Shown here: positions 1-5,318 of the stretch, in pieces
How positions within the stretch are numbered: position 1 is the stretch's first letter
How the letters are laid out: each line of letters opens with the position of its first letter
Source of the DNA: an uncultured Bacilli bacterium
GTDB taxonomy: Bacteria > Bacillota_I > Bacilli_A > RF39 > UBA660
DNA length: 6,509 bases
Direction of reading: 5' to 3'
NCBI GenBank assembly: GCA_944373065.1
Contig: CALWAJ010000066.1
Location: 1 to 6,509 of the forward strand
Translations under genes and position numbers: made by a program
Notes under the pieces: model-generated
What the model was told of the DNA's origin: nothing
What the model saw: only the letters and a program-made list of their open reading frames with translations
The model's database searches: none

Positions 1-255
1 CAGGGAGATTATGCTAATAAAATTTATGAAGAGTTAAAGAAAAATGATATTAGAGTAGAGTTAGATAATCGTAATGAAAAATTGGGTTATAGATTAAGAG
101 AAGCACAAACTAGAAAGATTAATTATACACTAATTCTTGGAGATAAAGAAAAGACTGATAATACTATTAGTTATAGACGTCATGGTGAAAAAGATACTAC
201 TACAGTAAGTTTAGATGAATTTATTAAATTATTAAAAGAAGAGATTAAGCTTTAA
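1..255 (+). CDS. thrS: Threonyl-tRNA synthetase, C-terminal end (5' part outside window)
   Basis: Open from the first base in frame 1 to TAA at 253-255, giving 84 residues. They read as the end of the class II anticodon-binding domain of ThrRS: a helix beginning GDYANKIYEEL, then the hallmark block RVELDNRNEKLGYRLREAQ (about residues 18-37), a strand segment INYTLILGDKE, the ISYRRHG strand, and a final helix SLDEFIKLLKEEI. ThrRS charges tRNA-Thr with threonine in the cytoplasm, and this domain binds the anticodon stem-loop. The catalytic core and any T-box leader lie upstream of the window. The stop overlaps the next start by one base (TAATG), so the acetyltransferase is co-transcribed and probably translationally coupled. 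ProRS, HisRS and GlyRS share the fold, but the DNRNEKLGYRLREAQ pattern with the RRHG strand fits ThrRS best. Confidence 0.93.
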   Translation, partial: QGDYANKIYEELKKNDIRVELDNRNEKLGYRLREAQTRKINYTLILGDKEKTDNTISYRRHGEKDTTTVSLDEFIKLLKEEIKL

Positions 256-773
256 TGAATTACTCTATAGAAGAGTTAAATCTTAATAATATTAGAGACT
301 ATGTAATAGTAACTACTAAAGCTTGGCAAGAGACTTATAAAGGAATAGTTAATGATGAGTTTCTAGAATTAATTAATACTAAAGAAGAGATTAATAATTC
401 TATAGAAAGAATAAAAAAATCGTTAAATAATTCTTTTGATAAGTCTTTTCTTCTAAAAGTAGATAAAATTCCTGTAGGAGTTATTAGAGTATGTAAATCA
501 CGTGATGATAATTATCAAAATATAGGAGAAATAAGGGCTTTATATTTGCTTAATGGAGTTAAACATCAAGGCTTTGGTAAAATGCTATTTGAGAAAGCTA
601 AAGAAGAAATTAAGAAAATGGGCTTTAATAGTATGATTGTTGGCTGCCTTGCTCTTAATACTAATGTCAATAGTTTCTATAAACATATGGGAGGAGAATT
701 AGTTTCAAGTAGAGATTTTAATCTTCCTAATCAAACTCTAAAAGAAAATGTCTATTTATTTAGAGAAATATAA
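255..773 (+). CDS. GNAT family N-acetyltransferase
   Basis: A 172-residue protein of normal length for a single-domain Gcn5-related acetyltransferase, predicted to transfer acetyl from acetyl-CoA to an amine. The acyl-CoA pyrophosphate-binding motif A is clear at residues 91-115, with strand IRALYLL followed by HQGFGKML (the Q/RxxGxG/A pattern, Q105-G106-F107-G108). Motif B is NTNVNSFYKHMGG at 135-147, the usual N-x-x-A/S-x-x-F/Y-Y-x-x-x-G ending. The N-terminal AWQETYKGIV (residues 23-32) is the alpha1-alpha2 segment common in this family. The substrate cannot be read from the sequence; small molecules, ribosomal or other proteins, and aminoacyl-tRNA are all known GNAT substrates. ATG 255 lies inside the thrS stop. 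Only a weak purine-rich site (AAGAAGAG, 236-243) precedes it, so ribosomes terminating on thrS probably supply much of its translation. Expression is expected to follow thrS. A hairpin terminator begins at its stop codon. Confidence 0.88.
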   Translation: MNYSIEELNLNNIRDYVIVTTKAWQETYKGIVNDEFLELINTKEEINNSIERIKKSLNNSFDKSFLLKVDKIPVGVIRVCKSRDDNYQNIGEIRALYLLNGVKHQGFGKMLFEKAKEEIKKMGFNSMIVGCLALNTNVNSFYKHMGGELVSSRDFNLPNQTLKENVYLFREI

Positions 774-826
774 AAAAGATAGCTAGTCCTATAAATAAAA
801 TATAGGTCCATTACTATCTTTTTTTT
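772..826. terminator. Bidirectional intrinsic terminator between convergent genes
   Basis: An 11-bp perfect outer stem pairs AAAAAAGATAG (772-782) with CTATCTTTTTT (814-824). A second 6-bp stem lies inside it, CCTATA (788-793) with TATAGG (801-806), around an AATAAAA loop. Eight T (819-826) end the plus-strand signal. The run of six A at 772-777 becomes the U tract for minus-strand transcription. It starts within the acetyltransferase stop codon and covers the last codons of the minus-strand gene, so it can end both transcripts. Confidence 0.85.
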
Positions 827-1097
827 CATTATATAAATTATTATCGTAATTATTTTCATCAACTATATCATTATTTGTTTCATCATCATTATCATTAATA
901 GCAGATGCTACTCTAAAAAGGGTTCTAGCATTATTTATTAAAGGTCTTACTTGGTAAACTATAGGTATCGCTTGATTAATTATTCCTAATGTTCTTTGGG
1001 TGTTGTTTAAAATACTATTCCAGTTAATACTCCTTTTAGGAAAGCTTTGAAAAGAATTGTTTGGCCACATTCCCATATTATTATACTGATTATACAT
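789..1097 (-). CDS. Small Asn-rich protein, YqfQ/VrrA-like (function unknown)
   Basis: A 102-residue protein. The N-terminus (1-24) is Asn/Met/Pro/Phe-rich and looks disordered. Residues 25-67 are an ordered amphipathic core, INWNSILNNTQRTL then IINQAIPIVYQVRPLINNARTLFRVASAI. The tail (68-102) is acidic and Asn-rich. A low-complexity N-terminus, then a 'LNN-TQ-x-L ... Q-x-IP-x-V-Q-x-x-P-x-I-N-N' core, then a charged tail resembles the YqfQ-like (VrrA) family of Bacilli, which has no established biochemical role. I assign it from pattern memory, so the family is probable, not certain. There is no signal peptide and no strong transmembrane helix. The start is ATG at 1097-1095 with a weak purine site (AAGAGAG on the minus strand) upstream. 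The gene diverges from the gspF-like operon and converges on the acetyltransferase. Its last 11 codons lie in the terminator hairpin, so its C-terminus is partly dictated by RNA structure. Confidence 0.72.
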   Translation of the reverse strand: MYNQYNNMGMWPNNSFQSFPKRSINWNSILNNTQRTLGIINQAIPIVYQVRPLINNARTLFRVASAINDNDDETNNDIVDENNYDNNLYNEKKDSNGPIFYL

Positions 1098-1158
1098 TTA
1101 ATCACTCTCTTTCACTTTACTTTAATATATGATTAATTTTTACTACTTGTGATTAAAT
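1096..1158. repeat. 10-bp inverted repeat spanning the divergent intergenic region
   Basis: ATTTAATCAC at 1096-1105 is the exact reverse complement of GTGATTAAAT at 1149-1158, separated by 43 bp. The left arm covers the start codon region of the minus-strand YqfQ-like gene. The right arm overlaps the -35 hexamer of the gspF-like promoter. This suits a shared operator for both directions, but in DNA this AT-rich a chance match is possible. Both arms contain the only G/C bases nearby in matching positions. Confidence 0.4.
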
Positions 1159-1175
1159 TAAGACAGTGGTATAAT
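1147..1175 (+). promoter_or_regulatory. Sigma-A type promoter with extended -10 for the gspF-like operon
   Basis: The -35 is TTGTGA (1147-1152, 4 of 6 to consensus). A 17-bp spacer follows, then a perfect TATAAT -10 (1170-1175) preceded by the extended element TGG (1167-1169). Transcription should start near 1182, leaving a leader of about 18 bases that holds only the Shine-Dalgarno site AAGGAGG (1187-1193), 6 bases before ATG 1200. An upstream GTG at 1149 lies inside the -35 and cannot be on this transcript. Confidence 0.75.
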
Positions 1176-1199
1176 AATTTTAGAATAAGGAGGAGTAAG

Positions 1200-2657
1200 A
1201 TGGAGATATTAGCAAAACCTTTTATTTTAATTTATCATTTGGTAAGATTTATTTTTCTTGCTCCTAAAAGAATAATTAATTATGCTTATATTGGCTTTTT
1301 AGCAGTTATTGATAAATTAAGTAGAGGAAAAGTAAGTTCTAAAAAGAATAGAGAATTAACAGATGATGAAAAAGTTCTTCTTGAAGTTGAAAAGATGATG
1401 CAAGAACAGCAAGAAGCATCTAATGAGAAAAAAGTAATTGATAATGAACCTAGTATATCTTTTCGTTATAAAATAAAAGGAAGCAATGGTAAAATTATTA
1501 ATGGTACTTTTGAAGGACCTAGTGCTGATGAAGTAAAATTATTTTTACAAAATGAAGGTTATGAAGTATTAGAGGTTGTACCACGTAAATTTTATGATAT
1601 TGATATTAATATTGGTGGTAAATTTAAAGCTGCGGATTTATCATTTTCTCTTACTCAATTATCTACTTATTTGAAAGCTGGTATTTCTTTAATAGATTCA
1701 GTTAGAATTCTTGAAAAACAGAGTGAAAAGCAAGAACAGAGAAAAGTATATCAAAAAGTTGTTTATGAGTTATTAAAAGGTGAGAATCTTTCAAGAGCAA
1801 TGTCTAAACAAGGTGATAAGTTTCCTACACTTTTAATTAATATGATTAAAACAGCGGAACTTACTGGGGATTTAACTTCAGTATTAGATGATATGGCAGA
1901 TTATTATACATCTAAAGAAGAAACTAGAAAAGCGATGGTTTCTGCTATGACTTATCCAATTATTGTTTTATGTATTGCTATAGGTGTTATTATTTTCATA
2001 TTGATTAGTATTGTTCCTCAGTTTGTTCAAATGTATGAAGATAATGATGCAAAGATACCTGCTATTACAACTTTTGTTATGAGTGCTAGTGATTTTATTG
2101 TCAATTATTATTTGTTTATTATACTTGGTGTAGGTATATTTGTAGGATTATTTATCTATCTATATAAGAAAGTAAAAGGCTTTAGAAAAAATGTTCAATT
2201 GGTAATAATGCATATTCCTGTCTTTAGTAAGATTGTTATTTATAATGAAGTTTATAACTTTACAAAAACTTTTGCTTCTTTGTTAAATCATGGTGTTTTT
2301 ATTACTGATAGTATGGATGTTTTGGCAAAGATTACTAATAATGAAATATATAAAGGATTAATTGCTAAGACAATTGTTAATTTAAATAAAGGTGTAAATA
2401 TTTCAGAATCATTTAAAGGTAGTTGGGCTTTTCCTGTTGTTGCTTATGAAATGATTGTAACTGGTGAGAAAACAGGACAACTAGGACTTATGATGGAGAA
2501 AGTTGCTAATTATTTCCAAGTATTACATAAAACTTTAGTTAAACAGATGCAAAGCTTTATTGAACCTTTGATGATAGCATTTCTGGCATTAATAGTTGGT
2601 ACTATTCTATTATCAATAGTTGTTCCAATGTTTGATATTTATGGACAGATTCAGTAG
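1200..2657 (+). CDS. Type II secretion/type IV pilus inner-membrane platform protein (GspF/PilC/ComGB family)
   Basis: A 485-residue membrane protein with two T2SSF domains. This platform sits under pilus, pseudopilus or competence fibres and couples the assembly ATPase to pilin insertion. Residues 88-127 match the usual family N-terminus (FRYKIKGSNGKIINGTFEG ... LFLQNEGYEVLEV). Domain 1 spans about 148-273, with AELTGDLTSVLDDMADYY at 219-236 and a transmembrane helix at about 252-273. A second helix lies at about 302-322. Domain 2 spans about 350-477, with the parallel TGEKTGQLGLMMEKVANYF at 421-439 and a last helix at 453-477. Residues 1-85 are extra: a hydrophobic/basic stretch (1-40), then a charged, Glu/Gln-rich, possibly coiled-coil linker (50-80). 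The start is ATG 1200 from the AAGGAGG site and the promoter; the 17-codon upstream extension from GTG 1149 is rejected. The prepilin peptidase gene follows 8 bases later. The ATPase and pilin genes are not in the window. Confidence 0.92.
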   Translation: MEILAKPFILIYHLVRFIFLAPKRIINYAYIGFLAVIDKLSRGKVSSKKNRELTDDEKVLLEVEKMMQEQQEASNEKKVIDNEPSISFRYKIKGSNGKIINGTFEGPSADEVKLFLQNEGYEVLEVVPRKFYDIDINIGGKFKAADLSFSLTQLSTYLKAGISLIDSVRILEKQSEKQEQRKVYQKVVYELLKGENLSRAMSKQGDKFPTLLINMIKTAELTGDLTSVLDDMADYYTSKEETRKAMVSAMTYPIIVLCIAIGVIIFILISIVPQFVQMYEDNDAKIPAITTFVMSASDFIVNYYLFIILGVGIFVGLFIYLYKKVKGFRKNVQLVIMHIPVFSKIVIYNEVYNFTKTFASLLNHGVFITDSMDVLAKITNNEIYKGLIAKTIVNLNKGVNISESFKGSWAFPVVAYEMIVTGEKTGQLGLMMEKVANYFQVLHKTLVKQMQSFIEPLMIAFLALIVGTILLSIVVPMFDIYGQIQ

Positions 2658-2665
2658 GTGAGGTT

Positions 2666-3433
2666 ATGGAAGTTATATATATAATTTGTTTCTTTATATT
2701 AGGCCTAGTATTTGGGTCTTTCTTTTGTTGTGTAGGTTTAAGACTTAGTAAAAATGAAAAATTTATTAATGAGAGAAGTGTTTGTGATAATTGTGGACAT
2801 ATTCTTGCTTGGTATGATTTAATACCTTTATTTTCTTATATCTTTTTAAAAGGAAAATGTAGATATTGTCATGCTAAAGTTAGTGTTTTAAATCCTTTTA
2901 TAGAAGTTGTAACAGGTATTTTATTTGCTTTATCTTATTATAGTTTTGGTATATCTTTGGAATTAGTATTAGCGCTTAATATAGTAGCGTTATCTATGAT
3001 TATTTTTGCTAGTGATTTGACTTATATGATAATACCTGATGAAGTGATAATATTTTTTAGTGTAGTTTTTATTATATTAGAGTTTATGATGGAAGGATTA
3101 AAAGGAGTAGGATTGTCTTTAATAAGTGGTGTATCTTTATTTCTTTTTATGTATCTTTTGATGAAGTTAGGTAATGCTTTATTTAAAAAAGAATCTTTAG
3201 GGGGAGGAGATGTTAAGTTATTATTTGTATTAGGACTTGTCTTAGATCCTTTTTTAGGACTTATTGCTATCTTTTTAGCGTCTTTTATAGCATTACCAGT
3301 ATCTTTGTATTTACTTTATAAAAATAAAGAGCATATGATACCTTTTGGTCCTTTTCTTTTAATATCTTTCCTTATTATTTTCTTTAGTAAAGTTACTACT
3401 AGTGATATTTTTGAGTTTTTAACATTATTTTAA
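2666..3433 (+). CDS. Prepilin peptidase (A24 family, PilD/ComC type)
   Basis: A 255-residue polytopic membrane aspartyl protease that cuts the leader of type IV prepilins and pseudopilins on the cytoplasmic side. Bifunctional members also N-methylate the new N-terminus. The first helix carries FILGLVFGSFFCCVGLRL (10-27), the family start signature. The N-terminal domain keeps both zinc-type CxxC pairs (C40/C43 in VCDNCGH, C65/C68 in KCRYCHA) and ends NPFIEVVTG, so the methylation domain appears intact. The catalytic aspartates are D117 (ASDLTYMIIPD) and D182 in the GGGD motif (179-182, followed by VKLLFVLG). The conserved IPFGPFL is at 225-231. Length is normal. The AGGTGA ribosome site (2656-2661) overlaps the upstream stop codon, 4 bases before ATG 2666, so the gene is co-transcribed with the platform gene and likely coupled to it. 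No clear intrinsic terminator follows. Its substrates, the prepilins, must be encoded elsewhere. Confidence 0.94.
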   Translation: MEVIYIICFFILGLVFGSFFCCVGLRLSKNEKFINERSVCDNCGHILAWYDLIPLFSYIFLKGKCRYCHAKVSVLNPFIEVVTGILFALSYYSFGISLELVLALNIVALSMIIFASDLTYMIIPDEVIIFFSVVFIILEFMMEGLKGVGLSLISGVSLFLFMYLLMKLGNALFKKESLGGGDVKLLFVLGLVLDPFLGLIAIFLASFIALPVSLYLLYKNKEHMIPFGPFLLISFLIIFFSKVTTSDIFEFLTLF

Positions 3434-3441
3434 ATTTATCA

Positions 3442-3470
3442 TTGACGAACATTTTTTCTAATGGTAAGAT
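3442..3470 (+). promoter_or_regulatory. Promoter with extended -10 for the fic gene
   Basis: TTGACG (3442-3447, 5 of 6 to the -35 consensus), a 17-bp spacer, then TAAGAT (3465-3470, 4 of 6) preceded by TGG (3462-3464), an extended -10 like that of the gspF-like operon. Predicted start is near 3477, giving a leader of about 40 bases. The ribosome site GGGGGTGA (3506-3513) sits 4 bases before ATG 3518. An alternative -10, GATAAT (3468-3473), would need a 20-bp spacer and is less likely. Confidence 0.68.
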
Positions 3471-3517
3471 AATAAGCATTAAAAGAAATATTTCCACTAA
3501 AGTTTGGGGGTGAATTT

Positions 3518-4594
3518 ATGAAAATGGATTTAAAATGGAATTATACTAATAAAATGGTCAATGATTTAGTAAGAATAAATAGAGCAAGAGAAGTTGTTGA
3601 TTTACTTCCTCTTCCTATATCAATAGAAGAAGAAATAAAAAAAGAAACAATGGTAAAAAGAGTACATTATTCTACTAAAATTGAAGGTAATAAATTAAAT
3701 CTAGATGAAGTAAAAAAAGTAATTAATAGTGATAAAAAGTCTCATGAAAGAAGTGTTTTAGAAGTTAGAAACTATTATAATGCTTTAATGTATTTAAATA
3801 AAGAGTCAGAACATAATGATACTATAACTGAGGATTTAATCTTTAAAGTGCATAATTTGGTTTCTGGTAGGCATTTAACATATAAAAATAGTTATAGGGA
3901 CAATCAAAATGTAGTTGCTGACTCTATTACTGGTAAAATTGTTTATATGCCACCAGAAGCAAAAGATGTAAGTAGTTTAATTAAAAATATGATTAAAAGA
4001 TTTAATTTAAAAGATAATAATGTGCCAATTCCTATAAAAGCAGGAATATTTGCTTATGAGTTTGTTACTATTCATCCTTTCTGGGATGGAAATGGTAGGT
4101 GTTCTAGATTGTTAGCAACTTACATTTTAAAAGCTTATGGGTATGATTTGAAAGGTTTTTATGTAATGGAAGAGTTTTATGATAAAAATATAAATGAATA
4201 CTATAATTCTTTACAGATGGGATTAAATCATAATTTTTATTTTGGTAGAAATAATGCTGATATAACAGAATGGTTAGAATATTTTGTATCGATAATGGCA
4301 GATACTTTTGAAATAGTTGGTAATAGGGTAAAAGAAATTTACAAAAATAGTAAAGAAGAAATTAGTATTATTGATACTTTAGATAAAAGAGAACGTTGGG
4401 GTGCTAACTATTTAATTAATAATAGTAAAGTAAAAGCTAAAGATATTTCTAATCATTTTAAGATTAATTTAGATACTGCTAATAATTGGATAAAAAAATG
4501 GATAGAAAAGGGATTTTTAAAAAGATTTGATGATAAACAAATGAGAAATGTAGATTATGTTTTAACGGATAAATATTTAGAAAAACTAAAATAA
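3518..4594 (+). CDS. Fic domain protein, class II self-inhibited, with C-terminal winged helix
   Basis: A 358-residue Fic protein. This family usually transfers AMP from ATP to a Ser, Thr or Tyr of a target protein (AMPylation), and some members also remove it. The catalytic motif is intact at 185-198: HPFWDGNGRCSR, with catalytic H186, anion-binding N192 and R194, and D190 for the metal. The beta-hairpin flap that positions the target is at about 139-149 (GKIVYMPPEAK). The N-terminal inhibitory motif S/TxxxEG is STKIEG (52-57). E56 would block productive ATP binding, so the protein carries its own antitoxin-like brake and needs no partner gene. Residues about 306-337 (KAKDISNHFKINLDTANNWI and on) form a helix-turn-helix/winged helix, common in this architecture and suggesting DNA contact or autoregulation. 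Start is ATG 3518 with GGGGGTGA upstream; ATG 3524 is possible. Target unknown. It has its own promoter, and its stop codon is the first TAA of the tandem repeat. Confidence 0.93.
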   Translation: MKMDLKWNYTNKMVNDLVRINRAREVVDLLPLPISIEEEIKKETMVKRVHYSTKIEGNKLNLDEVKKVINSDKKSHERSVLEVRNYYNALMYLNKESEHNDTITEDLIFKVHNLVSGRHLTYKNSYRDNQNVVADSITGKIVYMPPEAKDVSSLIKNMIKRFNLKDNNVPIPIKAGIFAYEFVTIHPFWDGNGRCSRLLATYILKAYGYDLKGFYVMEEFYDKNINEYYNSLQMGLNHNFYFGRNNADITEWLEYFVSIMADTFEIVGNRVKEIYKNSKEEISIIDTLDKRERWGANYLINNSKVKAKDISNHFKINLDTANNWIKKWIEKGFLKRFDDKQMRNVDYVLTDKYLEKLK

Positions 4595-4633
4595 GCCGAA
4601 AATAAGCCGAAAATAAGCCGAAAATAAGCCGAA
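4592..4633 (+). repeat. Tandem repeat, 11-bp unit TAAGCCGAAAA, about 3.8 copies
   Basis: Three exact copies begin at 4592, 4603 and 4614. A fourth (4625-4633) is exact for 9 bases and then diverges into TTAACA. The first TAA is the fic stop codon. The 11-bp period is close to one DNA helical turn, so the GCCG cores face the same side of the helix. Because 11 is not a multiple of three, successive TAA triplets fall in all three reading frames. The GCCG cores stand out from the AT-rich surroundings. The array directly abuts the possible -35 of the next gene. Confidence 0.95.
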
Positions 4634-4662
4634 TTAACAAAATTAATTATTACAAATTCAAT
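4634..4662 (+). promoter_or_regulatory. Possible promoter for the SGNH-like gene
   Basis: TTAACA (4634-4639, 5 of 6 to the -35 consensus), a 17-bp spacer, then TTCAAT (4657-4662, 4 of 6 to the -10). The predicted start is near 4669, inside the palindrome at 4664-4680. The region is AT-rich and the -10 is imperfect, so this is tentative; read-through from the fic promoter is equally possible because no terminator lies between the genes. Confidence 0.35.
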
Positions 4663-4663
4663 T

Positions 4664-4680
4664 ATTCGAAAAATTCGAAT
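4664..4680. promoter_or_regulatory. Perfect 17-bp palindrome, candidate operator
   Basis: ATTCGAA (4664-4670), AAA, TTCGAAT (4674-4680): a 7-bp perfect inverted repeat in which each arm contains the self-complementary hexamer TTCGAA. It lies 23 bases before the SGNH-like start codon. No T run follows, so it is not an intrinsic terminator. Its size and position suit a dimeric repressor site covering the predicted transcription start. A related element, AAATTCAATT (4654-4663), is a near copy of AAATTCGAAT (4671-4680), 17 bp apart. Confidence 0.5.
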
Positions 4681-4703
4681 AGCTAAAAAGGAAGAAGGAT
4701 ACT

Positions 4704-5288
4704 ATGAAAGATATAAATATTTTAGTTTTTGGAGACGAAATTGTTGATTATAAATATATATTAAGCCATATTTTAGAACATGATTATAGTGATAATTATT
4801 ATAATGTTTTAAATTTTGAAATGTGGGGCGATACTACTCTTGATGTTAAAAATAGATTTGATGATGAGTGTAAAAAGATTTATTATAAAGATAGAGACTC
4901 AATAATTATTTTTTCTGTAGGAGTTAATGATACGCAAAATATAAATGGTGAAGAAAAAGTTTCTCTTGAAGCATTTGAAAATAATATTATTAGTTTAATC
5001 AATAATGCTAAAAAATATACTGACAATATATTATTTATTGGGTTAACAAAAGTAGATGAATCTGAAATAGAATTTTATCCTTGGAATAAGGACAAATGTT
5101 ATTCGGATTCTAAAATCATTTTGTTTGATTTTGTATTAAAAGAAATTTGCCTAGAAAATAATGTTGATTATATTGATGCTTATGATTTATTAGAATCTAA
5201 AGACCTATTTGATGGCTTGCATCTTAATGGTAATGGTCAGCATAAAGTTTGTAATAAAATAAAAAGTAAAATAAAACAATATTTTTAA
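4704..5288 (+). CDS. SGNH/GDSL hydrolase-fold protein with nucleophile Ser replaced by Glu
   Basis: A 194-residue protein of typical length for a compact SGNH hydrolase (esterase/lipase/acyltransferase fold). Block I reads INILVFGDEIV (5-14), where active members have GDS: the catalytic serine position is E12. The other blocks look intact: block II Gly in WGDTT (G42), block III GVND (73-76, N75), and block V DGLHLNGNGQHKV (170-182) with D170 and H173 of the triad. There is no signal peptide and no membrane helix, so it is probably cytoplasmic. Loss of only the nucleophile suggests a pseudoenzyme (binding or regulatory role) or altered chemistry; the natural ligand is unknown. ATG 4704 is preceded by AGAAGGAT (4693-4700), with AAGGA 4 bases from the start. 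It lies downstream of fic behind the repeat and palindrome, and 30 bases upstream of mtaB. The GAA codon differs from any serine codon by at least two bases, so a single sequencing error does not explain it. Confidence 0.82.
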   Translation: MKDINILVFGDEIVDYKYILSHILEHDYSDNYYNVLNFEMWGDTTLDVKNRFDDECKKIYYKDRDSIIIFSVGVNDTQNINGEEKVSLEAFENNIISLINNAKKYTDNILFIGLTKVDESEIEFYPWNKDKCYSDSKIILFDFVLKEICLENNVDYIDAYDLLESKDLFDGLHLNGNGQHKVCNKIKSKIKQYF

Positions 5289-5318
5289 TATAATCAAAAG
5301 GAGTTAGGAAGTGAAGTA

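Noticed and set aside
1098..1130. Promoter for the minus-strand YqfQ-like gene using TATATT (1129-1124)
   Set aside because: No acceptable -35 is found at 16-18 bp spacing, so the site is not supported.
3434..3517. Terminator or small RNA after the prepilin peptidase
   Set aside because: No stem with a T run is visible; the spacer is explained by the fic promoter and ribosome site.
3518..4594. Fic as a toxin needing a separate antitoxin gene
   Set aside because: The inhibitory STKIEG helix is built into the same protein, and no small partner gene lies directly upstream.
4592..4633. CRISPR-like array
   Set aside because: The 11-bp units are directly adjacent with no spacers and are far shorter than CRISPR repeats.
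4664..4690. Intrinsic terminator after fic
   Set aside because: The palindrome is AT-rich with a 3-base loop and is followed by AGCTAAAAAGG, with no T run on the plus strand.
5289..5294. Perfect TATAAT just before mtaB as a promoter -10
   Set aside because: The expected -35 position (5266-5271) reads GTAAAA, a poor match, and such hexamers arise often by chance in this composition.
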